The notes beneath the pieces were generated by a model. That model searched no databases. It saw only the letters and a program-made list of their open reading frames with translations, and was not told where the DNA came from. A program made the translations under genes and the position numbers. Shown piece by piece: positions 23,261-37,474 of a stretch of DNA of 64,000 nucleotides. Positions within the stretch are counted from its first letter, which is position 1. Each line of letters starts with the position of its first letter. Source of the stretch: Lasioglossum baleicum (taxonomy: Eukaryota > Arthropoda > Insecta > Hymenoptera > Halictidae); NCBI RefSeq assembly GCF_051020765.1, contig NC_134934.1:1922001-1986000 (forward strand). Reading direction: 5' to 3'.

Positions 23261-26200
23261 TCTCATTCCCATCAATTGACAACGATAGTATGGGCCACTG
23301 TGCAGGAGAAGCATGATGCTTCGACGCGGGGGACCGCGGTAAAGGTGTCGTTAACGAGTCCACTCGATCGAATCGTCGTACGCCGTCACCGAGTCGCCCT
23401 GTCACGGTCGTTCCCGGCATGGTGTCGCGGATACGTGGCCAGCGGATTCTTAAGATCCATTCATCCTGGGCCTCGGGTATGTTCACAGTGAATACCATTA
23501 AGCGGCGCATTCATCGTGGTTTCCCGTCTCCCTCCGGCTGTCGTTCCTTTCTCCGATCGCGCGGTAGGTGAGACCGTCGACTGGCATACATCTTCATAGA
23601 CCGGTCGACGATGTTTGTTCCTAGGCGATCGGTCCGTGCGCGCGTCCGGCTTCCGCGCTTCGAAATAAACGCGTCCTCAGAGATAAGGGACAAGCACGCG
23701 GAATGCAGGCCCCGCCGAACTCGTATATGCACGACGTTCTATCTTCATGGCTGACCGGTTCGCCGTAAGTAGCTTATTCCAGCTGTTTAAGAGACCGGAG
23801 CCGGCCCGTTCCGCGTGTCCGCCGATCGAACACCCCGTGCTTACGCGAGAAATACACGGATACGGGCACACCGTCGCCAACGAACGTGACAGAAATAACG
23901 ACGAATCACCGAGACGCTCGGTCCTCGATCCTATACCTTCTCCACAGCCGTGATCCAATGTTGGAGCAATCAAACCCTCGACGAGAGAAGCGAACACTTG
24001 TTTGCACGCGACGAAATCGTTTGGAAAATTCTGCCATCAGATTAACGACTGCTTAAGCAAACTCGGATTTTTATAGCAAACGTGATTTAAGCTGCTCGTG
24101 ATGTGACTTTGAGGCTTTAACACTTGCTGCAGCAATGACCGGTGTGTACTGCTTTGTAAAAATTCAAGATCGCATCTATTTGCGTTTTGATTTATTCACA
24201 CTTGTCAAATGAGATTACATCTGTTCGCATTTGCGTGCGCATGAGTACAGAAAATTATTCTGAAATTTTCCTTGAGACTGCTTTGTAATTTTATTAATTG
24301 TGGGAAGAGAAACCTGGAATCTTATGCAGAGATGTAAATAGTTGACGCAGTCTTGGATGTGAGACGCTCGGGAACCTGATTGGCTGAGAACTCGATCCAG
24401 TCAAGTGACACGCGACTGACGTCAAACTAATAGGAACAAAAACGTGTCGCTGCGGAGGAAAGTCTAGAAATGCTTCCACTACGAAACTTCTGTTTCCTTT
24501 CCTCCGTAGGCTATTCCAGAACCTAGTTCTAAATCCTATCTCAATAAAGGTTTTCCTTTTCTTATTCGGGTTGATGGAAATCTCGCATCGACCGACGAAA
24601 ACGAGTTCAAGCGCACATAACAGCGATAATCCGGGTCACGGTTACAGTCTCTCGTGTAATTCGACGGAGACAAAGTCTCGGAACAAAGGGCGAGGGAACG
24701 TTTGAAGTTTGCAGGCAGTTGCGTTTATTCCGGACGAATCGCCTCCGGTGATCTCTCTCCTCCGTTGAGGAAACAAAATTGGGGGTGGGTTTGCTGCTTC
24801 GTGGACCTCCGGGCTCGCATAAGACTCGTTTCAATCCGGAATCCTAAAACTTGCGGAACAGTGGAATGCAATAGCTAGCCGTTTGGGGAACTTTTTGCTG
24901 CATCTATCGGAGTTGTGGATTTGCAGAAATTAACTGCAGTTCGCGTTCTTTGGCTAGCTTATCAAGGATTCAAATATATTCTTCGAGCACCCTCCAGTAT
25001 TGAACACAATACGATCAAATTGCAGGTTTGATGTAGTTACTATTCTGTTAAACCGTTTGTTAGACCAAGAAAACTATCTCCTAGTTAAATCTTTTAAGTT
25101 CTCTTTACCTCAACTTGATTCGACCGGTGACGAAAAATTGATAGAATGAACGGATGATAGAAGGATTCAGACGAGCGTAAGAGGCAACGGAGCTAATAGC
25201 TGCTGATTACCAGGTCAACGGACTTGATACAGGCAAAGTGTTAAATTTGGCGCGGAATACGACCTCTGACTGGTCGGTAATCCCAGTGACGAGTCGCAGC
25301 AGGTCTCCCCATCGAACCAGAGATCTAGACCAGAGCGATAAACTATCGAGCGCAGGCCGGGACCATCAATCATCCGGGTTGACGGGATCCGCAGCCGCGG
25401 GTCCAGCGTGCGTGCAGCCGGAAGACACCTAACCGTGTCCGCGGCTCTTTATCATTCACCAGGGGAACGAATCGATAACAGGTCCGTGCCGTTCGAACAA
25501 CAATATCGACATTACCATTTTCAATTAGCTCCGTCGGAAGCGGCGTGTCAATTAAGACCGGTTCCAGGAGCCCCGGTAGCAGCAACGTCGCGTCGGCTAC
25601 GGTAGCGTTGCGAGACCACGGCAACACGTGAAACTGTACGCGTCGGAATCAATTACGCGAAATAATTCAGTAGCTCGCAATTTATTATACGCGGTGGCCC
25701 GGCCGCGCGAGGATTCATTTGTCTCGCGGTGCGGTCAGACAGTCGGAAATCCGTCGCCGAGTGCCCGCATCGCGTTGATGACGGCCGTCGATCATCCTCG
25801 AGGAGATAAACTCCGCTGATGGATTCGGAACATTGGCCGGCAAACACCGAGCCGGCATAATTCGCGAAACTTCGGACAATAGCGATTGACGGACGCTCGT
25901 CGCGTTTCATACACCACACCGTTCTTCGACAAGAAATTTTTTACCTGGCCACTCTGTTTCGTGACGCACAGTCGTAGAAATGTTAGTATCGTTTTCATCA
26001 GACACTGAACATAAGATATGCTACAAGTGCTTATTAGGATAATTACATTCTAGAACTACGTTCGCTAAACTCGATGCAAATTGTATTAAGAAATAATTCA
26101 GTGTGACAAGAATTGTGATGTAAGCACATTCTTGGGAAATTACAGTCTCCAATTCAGAGAAAATGAGCCGAGTTGCGTACTCTCTTTCCGGTACAACTCT

Positions 26201-29200
26201 GTGTAAGAAGATTCGTAATTTATATGTTTACAAAACTGATTACAGCCTATGAATGGGTAAAAGATCACAGTCTACTAATGGCACAAGATCCAGTGGAACT
26301 TAGCAATTCAATCTAGTATTAATTGTCGCGAAATAGCACGATGAATGTATAATCTCCGATTAAAAGGAAACAAGCTAAGCCACGTGTTTTCTTAAGAATT
26401 GAACTGTTTTTAATAACTAAACAGTGGTACGCTGAATAAAATCATACTGCATCACGCTCGATAAAATTTCGTAATACATGAATTCTGTATCAGCACAGTC
26501 TATTAGCGATACAACTAGGAACAGAAATGAACAATTCAGCTTTCCGCGAAAACGAGAGTGTCAAACCAGAACTTTCGTAATTACCCGGTCCCGGTCGCCA
26601 GGTTTCTAAAAACCGATTTACCGGAATACAGCCCGAGAAGTCCGCGATTCGAGGAATTGAACCGACCAGGAAGATAATTTTGGTTTCATAATCGGGAAAG
26701 AGCCGGCGTGCAAGAGAAACGACGAGCATCTAAGCTGCATGTTGCGCAAGGGACACACGTTGCATCCGACCTCGTTAGGCGACTCGAAAACGAACGAAGA
26801 GCGGATCGCAAATGGTCGCGGGATTCCAGATTCCAAAGCCGCCGCGATGCCAATGTTATCTAGATGTAAATGCGAGTTATAAGCGAGTTCCGCGCGAATC
26901 ACTTACGTTTTACCTGGATCGTTTATGGTCGCCGATTCCGGTACTATCTTTAAAGAACGGCTAATCGGGGGTAGTTATGACGAACACATTAATTGCATTC
27001 TTAAGGTTCCCCGGTTCCCTCGGGACCTATGTGAATAGGCCACTGAAACGACCAAAAAGCGATTCGCTGCGATAAGTGTATTTACTTAACGAAGAACATT
27101 ACCGAACAACAAGACCGATAAACTATTTAACGAGGCACCGATCCTGCACGCGAAACTCATTTTTCAACGCGGCTGGTCGTTCGCCGCTGCTAGAGCCTTT
27201 TTTTACGTTGTAATCGATACTTGGCTGGACGTGCGTCCCAACACTCGATCCGGTCTTATTACTCGTTCTTCTGTTGTGGGCCCGTGCGATTAATATTCTA
27301 TGATCGACCGATCGCGGCCCATTCACTTCGGGACGCCCGGTAATTCATTTCAGTCCGATCAGGTGAACAACTTTTCTGCCCGCTAGGAGGATCGCGAGAG
27401 AGCGGAGTTCTCTCTTTCTCTGCGCGACGAGACGCCTACGGGGCCCCATGAGAGAGACATAAATATCGGGATTGCCCGGATGGATCGTGGGAAAACCGTG
27501 GAACGTCCTCGACGAGACGGTCCCCGACTGCCACCGCGGAATGCAACCGGGTTCCTCGCGTTTGCCGCGACTTCTTGCCCGCGCAAAGAACTTCGTTTCG
27601 TGACACAGTGGATTCCACGGGTCGGCAAGAGACCTCTTCTGAACACACCCGTCCCGTCGTGGGAACGTATCCCCGTCGACGGACACGAATCGGAAATAGA
27701 ATTAGCCGAGGGAAACCCACCGAGACCCAGAACAGCTTTCCTTCGAACTTTTTTCATTCCTTTCGTCGTCGTCGTCATCGCGGTGCCCCGTTCTCGCTCG
27801 ACCAGCTCCGATGGAACTCGGCTATACCAGTCGACCCGATATGAGAGACCTAACTCGCAACACGTAATTCTGATGAAGCCACCAGCTGGCAGAACGTCAA
27901 AACACTACTCAACCAACACGGCTTGCTCCCGGAAGCCCGGAACAGTATTAACTGCAGTTTCCAGGTATTATAGGCTACCAGGAAGACCGCTAAATGGCGG
28001 AAAAATAACCGGCCGGCCGTTTCTACTCGGCGACGTGGGATTTACTGGGTTAGAGGGTCTGTCGGGCTGTGTTTCTTTCAATGGAACTCGCGTCGGTACC
28101 GATTTGTGGGCTTTCTGCTGGCAAAGTTGATGAGAATGGTGCTGCAACGAGGATTAAGTCGTACGCTTCCAATTTTTATGTACAGGATGATTTGTAATAT
28201 ACGGAACGTTTTTATAAGGTTGATTGTACAGATCAAGAGTTAATTCTTTTTTAGAAATTTTTAGAAAGGCATCCAGAGGCGGCGAAAAGTTGCCCGACGT
28301 TGCTTCCGTGTAGACCTAGCTTAACAGCTCACCTACTGTTAATCTAATGCATAATTTGCCAAGTATCCTCGCTACATGAATCGTCCATCAGACCCAATAT
28401 AAATCGTTCCACGACTCTTACTTGCGACTTTCACATCTCGTACGCACAATCTTCCACCAAATGAGCGTAAAAACAAACGAAGCAAGAGCTCGTTACAGAA
28501 GTCCACTCCAAAAAGAAGCCGAGACAACGCCGAGAGCACGATTTGCATCCCGCGGATGTGTTTACGTTAAAAAGGAAGGGATTAAAGCGCGGTCCCATGG
28601 CCGGGAGCTATCGATAGCGCGTGAAAACGCGTCGCAGGATCAACGGTTGATCGGTCCGCGTCCGTAAAAAGCCCGTGAAATGTGGAAATCCAATTAAGAT
28701 TCCATGGCGCCACCCAGCGCGACTCGGCCGGCGGTGCATTAATCAGGGAAACGCGTCGTGTATCGTTGCAGGCGTTCGCCTGTATAATAACAGCCCGGCC
28801 GCCGGTTCGCAACTTATAACGCATAAATAAGCTTTCGCACAGCGTTTACGACACCGTGCACGTTTCCCTTCGCGACCATCCGTGGAGAATCGAACGACTT
28901 CGCGCAGAACGTGTAGTACGTGTTCCTTGGCCGTCGACGACGACGACGACGATGACGGTGTGTTTCTGTTCTCCAGTCTCCCACGCAATACCGTGTGCAC
29001 ACCGACAAAAATCTCCGCTCTCTCTCCTTCGTTTCTGGTCTCGCGATCGTCCCGAGCCGATCCCAGAACCATCCATTAGCCGGCCGTTCATCGCGATAAC
29101 GACCAGTCAGCCAGAAGAGTTCATCCCAATTAGAGCAAGTTCGCTTATTAGTCGGGACGACGTCGCGACGCCGACCACGGGGGATAATCCCCCCTTCATC

Positions 29201-32200
29201 TGCATGTTTCTTCCCCGTGTGATAGTTCTGGTGTCCATAGGATCTATGGTCCCCCGTTCGTAAATCATAGTTCCGTGTCGATCGTAGCAGAGCCGATAAG
29301 ATTGTTACCCGGGAAGCTCACGGGCAGATGAATCCTTCGATTCTGCTGCGCTTAGAGGAGAGCTGGAAGACTCTGCTGTGAACCGGCACAATTTATTACG
29401 AAGGATTGTCCCTTGATCACTGGGCTTGTATATGCTGACGTCTGCTAATGGTTGGACTGGTACACTTTGTTTATAAAGTGTCGAGAATGCAACTATTTTT
29501 AGCTAGCGCTGCGCAAGCTCATTTTTGCTGAAAGAGTTTCCTAGGAATTAGCAGAATTTATAATGAGGATGTATGTATGTCTACAAGTGTAGACTAGTTA
29601 TAAAACTGATCATTTGAACAGTAGCGGTACATTTAAGGTTGATGTAGTTCCTCCCTTTCAACGAATGTCCGAATGTAAATAAGCATCACTGCAGCTTCCT
29701 CGAGCGTCTGTTGGTTCGCCGATACCGAGGACGATGGTTCTCGCTGTTCGTTTCCTGCTCGTACGGGAGCGGAATAAGCCAATTAGAATTATCGCCGCGG
29801 GACAATAAAACGCGCGCTTGCGAGAGCTCCGGACCGAAAGAGTAATAACGGCCCGATAACCGGGCAAAGAAAGCTAAGTGCGATTTAATGTACTTCGCAC
29901 GGGCAGAGACAGCGGACAAGTTGCTACCGCGCTCGCCTGCCATTGTTCCCATTGCCTTACGCGGATTATCGTCCCCTTTATCTCGCACCCACGTGTCCTT
30001 TTTCCCCCGTCGCGCTGCCGGCCAACCCCCCTTTCTCGCCCCGCGACTAATTGCCGGAATGATTTCTCGCGCGTGTTTCTCTGCCGCGGAAGCGCACCGC
30101 GCGACGCAAACACCGTCGCTCTCGAACGATGGAAACACGGTCGCGCACCGGTCGACATAAATCAAATCGAGGCTTTTATGGATCGTAACGAAAGCCGGGT
30201 ACACCGCCACGCCAAAGGGCAAACGCTGGAAAAGTGTATTTATGGCGGGGCCTCGCGATCGGTATGCCTATATCGCCGGTTCTTTGCACGCTTCAGCCGA
30301 ATGCACGCTGATAAATTACTATCGCGCGTGTTGTGGAATGCGCGTTAATTCTTAATGAGTTGAAAGAAACAACATATGTACTCGGATCGACACGAGAGAT
30401 ATTAAAATAAGGCTTGGCTCGGGTAGATCGCTTTTCAAACATGCAACACAACGCAGTGGCTAGTGATTAGCTGCCATCTAATCAATATTTTAGGACTAGG
30501 CCGTTTTTAAAAATGTGCTAGAACCCTAATCGCTCTCCCGATCAGTGTCGCCAGATTAATAGTTGTATCCCACTCTACCTTTCTCTTCTAGGACGACGTT
30601 ATTCCCCCACGCTTCCGTTATGGCCTGGTCACGTGTCACGTATCATCTTTGTCGTGCTTGTGCCACAATGTCACGCGACTAATCCGCTAATGAGAGCGAG
30701 AGGGTAACTGTGTTCCCATAAATTTGAACCCATTCAAAATATTTCGAGCCAATTTAAAATATTCAACCCCCGAAGTCACTTTCGAACCAGCTATTTACAG
30801 TGCAAGACATTTACGGATCGAAGCAAGTCTTGCTACTAGGCGTACTTGTTACAAGCAACAAGAACGACAAGTGTTGGTACGTGTACCACAATTAGCCAGC
30901 GTTGCTCGTTCTTTTCCGTCATTGTATTTAAATGGGCGATCGATGTGACGCACAATGTACATAAATACGGTGTAACCTTTGCAAACAATGGCGCGACGAA
31001 CCGGAACACGCGCACTGTTATTACATATCATCGACTATATTAACCAATTCTGAGAAGGACGTTCCTCCGAGGCTCGATTCAGTAGTATCATTCGTGTCGA
31101 TACCGACCAACTACTACGACAAGCTACTGTTAACAGAACCTTAAAGAAACCTCAGACTGCCCTAAAGTATGCAGCAGACCTCGAGATTTCTTTCTTTCGA
31201 GAATGAGACCGTAAAAAGCATTATTTAAGGGCTCGGAACCGAATCAATTTATTCGAACGAAATTGTGTGTTATGTGTTCATAAATATATCCTTCTAAAGC
31301 TTTCTTTTAGAAACTTACAGTGATCTACCTCTAAGTCCTTCTTTTTCCCCGCAACCAGTCTGAAAATTATTAATTGTCTTTATCGGTACGGCATTTTTAA
31401 TTTCTGCAAGATGTTATTCCTTAAAAAAAAATTAATAAAAAACAAGTTATCCATGCAGACACAAGCCTCAGTTTTTCTAATCCCGGCCGCCGTCGATTAA
31501 TTTTTTCTCAGGCGACAATTGTCGGAATTACACGATGACCATGCAAAGTGCTCGGCAGCGACGTATCGCGCGAGCACGCATCGACATAACTCCGATTAAA
31601 CGAGACGAACAAATCGTGAGATCGGTCGTGTGGGTGGCGGCATCAGCTGATGAGCCATTAAGAAACAGGACGGCGCGTGGAATCCGACGTGAAATTACAA
31701 CCAATGAAACGACTAGCAATTAGTCGCGTACATTATGCGAGGTCCCAGCGGGGTGCGCCGTGCCTGCTGGGTTCCAGGAATGATCGATCGGCCAGGTGAA
31801 AACGATTTTGTCGCTCTTCGCCGAGGCTCCCACCCCCGGGTTTCTTGCTGGCTCGCGGTGCGACGAGATTAACTGGTTCGCCGGTAATTATTTTTTTTGC
31901 CTCGCCGCCGCAGAATAAAGCCACCAGATTTTTATCAGACGTATACCCAAGGCTGTCTCCGTCGGCATTGAGACAGACACACGCGGTCTATGCAAGCAAA
32001 TATCCGCGATGAATTTATTTAATCTCGTCGATGCGTGCTCTCTCGCTCGATGTATTAACATAGTTATCCGCACCGGTTGACTGGCTTCCCTAATTCCCCA
32101 ACTAGTAAACGGAATTCCTCCCGTGATCGACTGGTTGCAAGTTTTCGTGAAACCTGTCTGCCTCGAACGGGCAACGTTCACGGAGAAACCATAAATCCAC

Positions 32201-35010
32201 CCCCGGCCCGATGAACTCGCGTGATCTAGCACGGCTAGCTGTTGCTGAACAGTATTCCGGAGAATCGAACACACCGAAAATAGCGCGATACGTGCAGCGC
32301 AATAACTCATCGGCAGACTATTTAGACTCTCTTCCCTTTAATTAGGTGTTGATATACGTCGCTGAGCGAGTGATTTATATACTCGCCGCACCAATTTAGA
32401 TTCGTATCTCTCGGAATAAGTGCATCCCCGCCCCGCGCCCGCGCGAGCGAGCGGCCCTGACGTGCCTCAGAGAGCCGATCAACAGTTTTTCGTTGCATCG
32501 ACGCAGGCAATAAACTATCGGGCAGAATGCTCCGGTATTTCCGTTTATGCTGGCTCGATGCATCTCTTTAGCGGGACGCTATTAACAAAACGACATTCCC
32601 CGGCAGACCAGTCCGACAACAATTACATCAACCAACGTCTCCCCCTGTCATAAAACAAGTCGTCCATACTGTATCGTAGCATCCCTATCCATAAAGAAAG
32701 AAGCTCGGACATAAAATCGAAGATAGCAAATCAACGTCTGTCCATTAGCAAACGAAACCGCTCAATCCAGCTGCGACAGAGGAGTCGATACTAGCCGACA
32801 GCCGTAACCACTTGTTTGCCTATGACAATTTACTGTCCCACGGAATCTTTCTCCATCGATTTGTCTACCCTTGTTCACAGCGATTCCCGACCACTGACTG
32901 TATCTAGTTTTTACGATCTCTCGGTCGAGCCTGAAGTGACTCATAGACAAGGTCCCTACCTAACCCCATTGTTAGTGGTTTTCCCTGTTATGGCCGGAAC
33001 GAAGTCAACTGACCGTGCGAGACTACTATACCCGACGTTTAACCATTCGCGGGTCAGTGTTAACAAACTTTATGGGTTCTGGTGGTAGGCTTGATCCTTG
33101 TGAATTCTTCAGAGTGAAGAATCACCAATTTTTTTTGCTGACTGACTTAAAATTACAGTGTTTAATACTGCAATACTGTACCCAAAAGGAGCCCCACCCA
33201 GCTATCCGTCCAAAACAATCGGAAAGGTGCTGTAAACCAAGACACTTTGGGTAACTAAGGCCTAGGAAGGATAAAGCGAAAGGGGACGAAGCCTTTAAAA
33301 CAAAGTTAAAACAAGAAAATAATGAAGCTTCAGTCAGAAACAGAGCTCCGAGCTGCTGTAGGTCCTGTTAACAGCGTCGCAAGTGAGGCCAATTGCGCCT
33401 CGATTCGTCCGGCAATTTTTTCACCTTAAAAAGAAGCGAATGTTGCAGACGTTGTAGCAAAAGGTTGCTATTACGGCGCCGTTGCTCGCCGGATAAATTA
33501 TTCGCTCGCGGAGAAAGGAAAAAGCTTGTGCAGAGACCTGCTGAATCACGTCGCGTCGCCCGGCGAAACGACAGGAGAAAAAAACCGGTTGATCGACGCT
33601 CGCAAGCTCTCGGAACACCACGTGAGTCATGTAAACTGATGTGGACTGATGCAAACTGGTGTAGGGTCAGCCGGGGTCACGCAACGTCTTCAAACGTCCA
33701 AGTAGCCGGGCCACGGCTGACGTGAGAATGGCGTGTAATTTTCAAATGAGCCATTGAAAATACATCTAAGCGCTCGGCGCCGTGAAAGCAGCGCCGTTTC
33801 CGACGCGATCCTTGCACTCTGTCCATTTTTCTCCTCGTCACACGACGTGATTGATTTCCACTGACGGGGAAGAAGCTCCTCTCTCTCCCTCTTTGCCCCT
33901 GTCAATGGTTTTCAAGGACTTAACCTGCACGCACCGACCTTTTCTTGCTATTCAGCAGCCTGTTACGGCGTTCTTTAACGCTCCATCTACTTGGCAGGTC
34001 AATGAGAACGATCTGAGACTTTTTATTTTATTATTGCGCACCTCAAGCGACGCTTTTGTGGAAAATTGTTGGGTAAAGTCATCTATTCGCGCATGTTGTA
34101 AATTGATCGACACTCGGTCTGTTTAATAGAGTCAAAGTGAATGATTTGATATTTTTAAATCACAATACAACTAGTAAACTAAAATTCACTTATGTATCGA
34201 AGGTGTCTTCGTATTTCTATACACTACAGATGCAACCAACAATAAAATATTTTTTAATAATAGATACAAGGGTGGGATACATAAAAGAGGTTGCCTAAAC
34301 CGTCTCTCATCAATGACCGTTTCAGAACGGAAAGCAAAATCGCGGAAAGCAAAACGTTCGTTAATCGAATGAATTCACTGCAACAATACATAATCGTTTC
34401 ACGCACGCAAAAATCAAGCCCGCAGCACAGTGACACAAACCCTCGGTTACCGGGAAGAAATTCACCCCCGAATCCCTCCGGTTCGATCTTGATTGCGGAC
34501 AGATTGTCAGTCCGGTCGACAAACGGTCTCCGCGAAGCTTCAAATTTTCTATGAATGCGTGGAAAGCAGGGGCGGGGTTGTTGGTCCGATTGAAACGAAT
34601 CGGATAGAGAGGAAACGGTTCACGGGGCTCGGTTTATCGTCCGCAATCGCGACAGATATTGTCCCCCAAGAGGAGGCCGGATTAGTCCCCCTTTCACGAT
34701 GCTCGAAAAGTCGTTTCATTTCCCTTCCCGGTCCAGCCGGCGCGTCGTGTGGCTATATCGTCCGACTGGATCGAGAGCCGATACCCGACGATTGATAAAT
34801 GGACAATCGATGCACCCCCACCCCCTGGATCAGCCGGGGATACTACGGTCGTAGAGCGTCATAAACAGCTGACCACGTTTCGGTAACATATGGTCCTACA
34901 ATATTCCCGACCCGGCGTGCTTACCGAGGAGACACCGGACATTGCCTTTTCGCTGCGATTTTCCCCCAACGAAAACCATACCGACCTGTTCCTCGTGGGC
35001 AATCATGCGC
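23261..35010. other. Non-coding stretch, no gene recognised
   Basis: About 11.7 kb without a supported gene. The longest frame (27480-28130, 216 codons) lies in CpG-rich sequence where long frames overlap on several strands, and it has no family motif. A GAC-type triplet run lies at 28934-28954. A hairpin with a 10-bp perfect stem lies at 24453-24506. The region could contain Sulf1 5' intron sequence. Confidence 0.45.
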
Positions 35011-35385
35011 TGGGAGAGAGAGAGGAGAGAAAAATAGCGATATAGAAAAAAGGAGACTAAGGGAGAGAGAAATGAAGGAGAGAAAATTTGAATCAAGAAT
35101 AAATAGTACGGTAAAGTAGAAAAAAGAAAGAAATGGAGTAAAAAGTTGAAGTGAAAAAATAAAGAGAGAGAGAGAGAGAGAGAAATCGAAAAAAAATAGA
35201 GAAGTAGAAATATAAAAATGTATAGAGAGAACGAGACAAATATGAGGAAAGGAAGATGGAAATAAAGGAAAAAATGGAATGGCAGAAAAACGAGGACAGA
35301 GGGCGGAACAAAGGGAGAAGCAGGGAGAGAAAAGGTACGAAGAGGGAGAGAAGTAGAAAGAGAGGGATGCAGGGAGGCTGAAGGG
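35011..35385 (+). repeat. Purine-rich low-complexity tract with (GA)n core
   Basis: About 375 bp are dominated by A and G on the plus strand, with very few C; a GA microsatellite lies at 35164-35182. The strand asymmetry produces a 195-codon Ser/Phe/Leu-rich frame on the other strand, which is not a gene. Such tracts can form triplex DNA. Confidence 0.9.
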
Positions 35386-37153
35386 GAAAATTGGCTGGAC
35401 CTTGGCCGAAAGAAAACAGGGATGAGGGTCTGGGTTAGGTCCACCGAGGAGAGGCGCGCTTTAAACCCGGTCCCCAGACCCACCTTTGTTGCCTGTAATT
35501 ATGTTAATTCCCGGCAAACGGATCTCGCGCTCGTTCGATGTTTATCAAACACGGTTTAAATATTCTACAGCCGGTACGAGCTGTTCGCGGGAACAAAACG
35601 ACCGGTTTTGGAATATAATGGCTCCTCCCCGAGCGCCGAAAAAGTTCCATACAATTGCACGCACCGCTTCGTTTGCGGGCCATGGAACCTGTGTACAAGA
35701 ACATGCATCAAGGATCGCCTGCGAATTCTGCGCGTGATTGAACCTTGTCTAATCCCCGAGAGATTGACCCTTTGGGATGGGATACTCCTTTAACGTTTCT
35801 AAATCGTTTGGTGAATAAATCTTTTGGTGAATACGGTTGCTTAATATTTATAGCAGCTCTGAAAATATAAGGGATGATATATAATTTGATTCTTAATCCT
35901 CTGGACTGGAGATATAATAATATACCGAGCTCCCTGGTTAGACGATAAACTATCCAGACGTTCTGTTATGCAAACAGAGTGGTTCCCAGCAACAGATGGT
36001 TCGACCAAACACAGACTGATCATAACAATTTGGTAAGAAACTCTGTACAGTAAGTGTATTGACGTATGAATTAAAAGATGGGTCTATACTTGTGGTAGTC
36101 GGTGACGTATTCGACAGAGGAATGCCCCATTTCTTACGAACAATAATAAATATCAATTGTGTAAACTGTGCGCAGTATGTTCCTAAAAGTTCATATTTTT
36201 GAACGTGAAGTCTGTGTTCCTTGAAACAAACAGTGGGAAGCATAGCAGGGTTAAACAAACTACCAGTCTGTAGTACAGACTCCGTACGGTGTTTATCTAA
36301 CTTTTGATCAATACGAGTTGCACCCTGCATTTTTAATATTTCTCAAAGGTTCGACAATCGCAAAGAAGAATAACCAACGTTTCGACAGGCAGGAGGCCGC
36401 GGTATTTCAGAAGAAAGCCACCCCGAAGCGAGAAGTAGGCGGAGACCTCCAGAGCGCAATAAGCGATAACTCTCGGAGGGACATAATTTCCAGAGGGTGG
36501 GTCGTCGCTCGAGCGTTATGCAAATCGAACGGCGATGACTTCGCGAGCCTCGGCGGTGGTGTTTTCATCGTGCCGTGAATAGACTGATGCTTTAATAAAT
36601 AGGAACCGACCACGCTATGAATTGCGCATTTATACTGCCGCGGGAGGAGCCCAACACGTTTATGGAGCCGGTGCCGCTTTTCACGGCGCAGCGCCGCTTT
36701 CACCGCGATGCAATCAAAATTTCCCATTACGGATCCGACGTTGATGTCCGGCTGTCCCGGTGTCCACGGTTCTAAATAGCCGATTTTAAATCCTCCCCGA
36801 TGCTCCCTCGAAAACAGAAACACCACTTTGCTCGCCTCGCACCGGGGTACCACCGAAATATTCGCCGGAGGCGGCCGCGCGTTTTTCTAAAGCGAAAAAT
36901 GATACCCCTCTGCGACAGCTCGAGCTGGTCAGGCTTAGACATATCGCGTTTCGATGTAAAATTATACTGGCCGTATAGTTTCCCATTACATGTTCCTGTA
37001 GTTTCGGCGACCGCGTGCCCGGACGAACTCGGGCCTCAGGCTTTCACGCCTTTTTTTAATAATTCCGTTACCTTTCGTTCATTTGTTCTACTGGATACAG
37101 TGGTGATGACAGTTGTAATTGGACACAAAGTGGTCATCAGATATGTATGGTAT
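35386..37153. other. Non-coding stretch, no gene recognised
   Basis: No supported coding or RNA feature. One copy of the dispersed 12-mer GTCTGGGTTAGG sits at 35428-35439. Confidence 0.5.
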
Positions 37154-37474
37154 ATACATAAGTGTTATTTAAATTGTAATATCTCCTGAACTATACTAAC
37201 TTTTCGACATACATAGGTTAGTACTTTTTTATAACGAATGTTCAGCTGCATCGATTGATGTATTAAAAAATACCTCATTCCATTTAAAAAAATGAAGGTA
37301 ACCTTCATATCTCTAAAAAAATTACATAAAAATAAAAATTTTTTAGTATCGTATGTGTGTGTGTGTGTGTGTGAGCCCCATTTTACCATTCAACTTTGTC
37401 CTTCAGACATTTGACGTATCTTTAAAAACAACAAAGATATTCAAGGTGGTCAAGTTAGGTGAAATACCCTGTAT
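37154..37474. mobile_element. Probable mariner-type non-autonomous remnant
   Basis: The right end reads ATACCCTGTATA, the inward-facing form of the TATACAGGGT ends common to insect mariner-derived repeats. Both sides carry an AATATCT block at similar depth from the ends (around 37180 and 37435, inverted). The interior is AT-rich and includes a (TG)10 run at 37354-37373. The left end is degraded, so the boundary is approximate. No transposase frame. Confidence 0.4.
37354..37373. repeat. (TG)10 microsatellite
   Basis: A simple TG run inside the probable mariner remnant. Confidence 0.9.

Noticed and set aside
27480..28130. 216-codon open frame on the plus strand
   Set aside because: Several long frames overlap it on both strands and no motif, signal or splice pattern supports a protein.
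34896..35483. 195-codon minus-strand frame rich in Ser, Phe and Leu, resembling a membrane protein
   Set aside because: It is the translation of a purine-rich low-complexity tract, so the apparent hydrophobicity is compositional.
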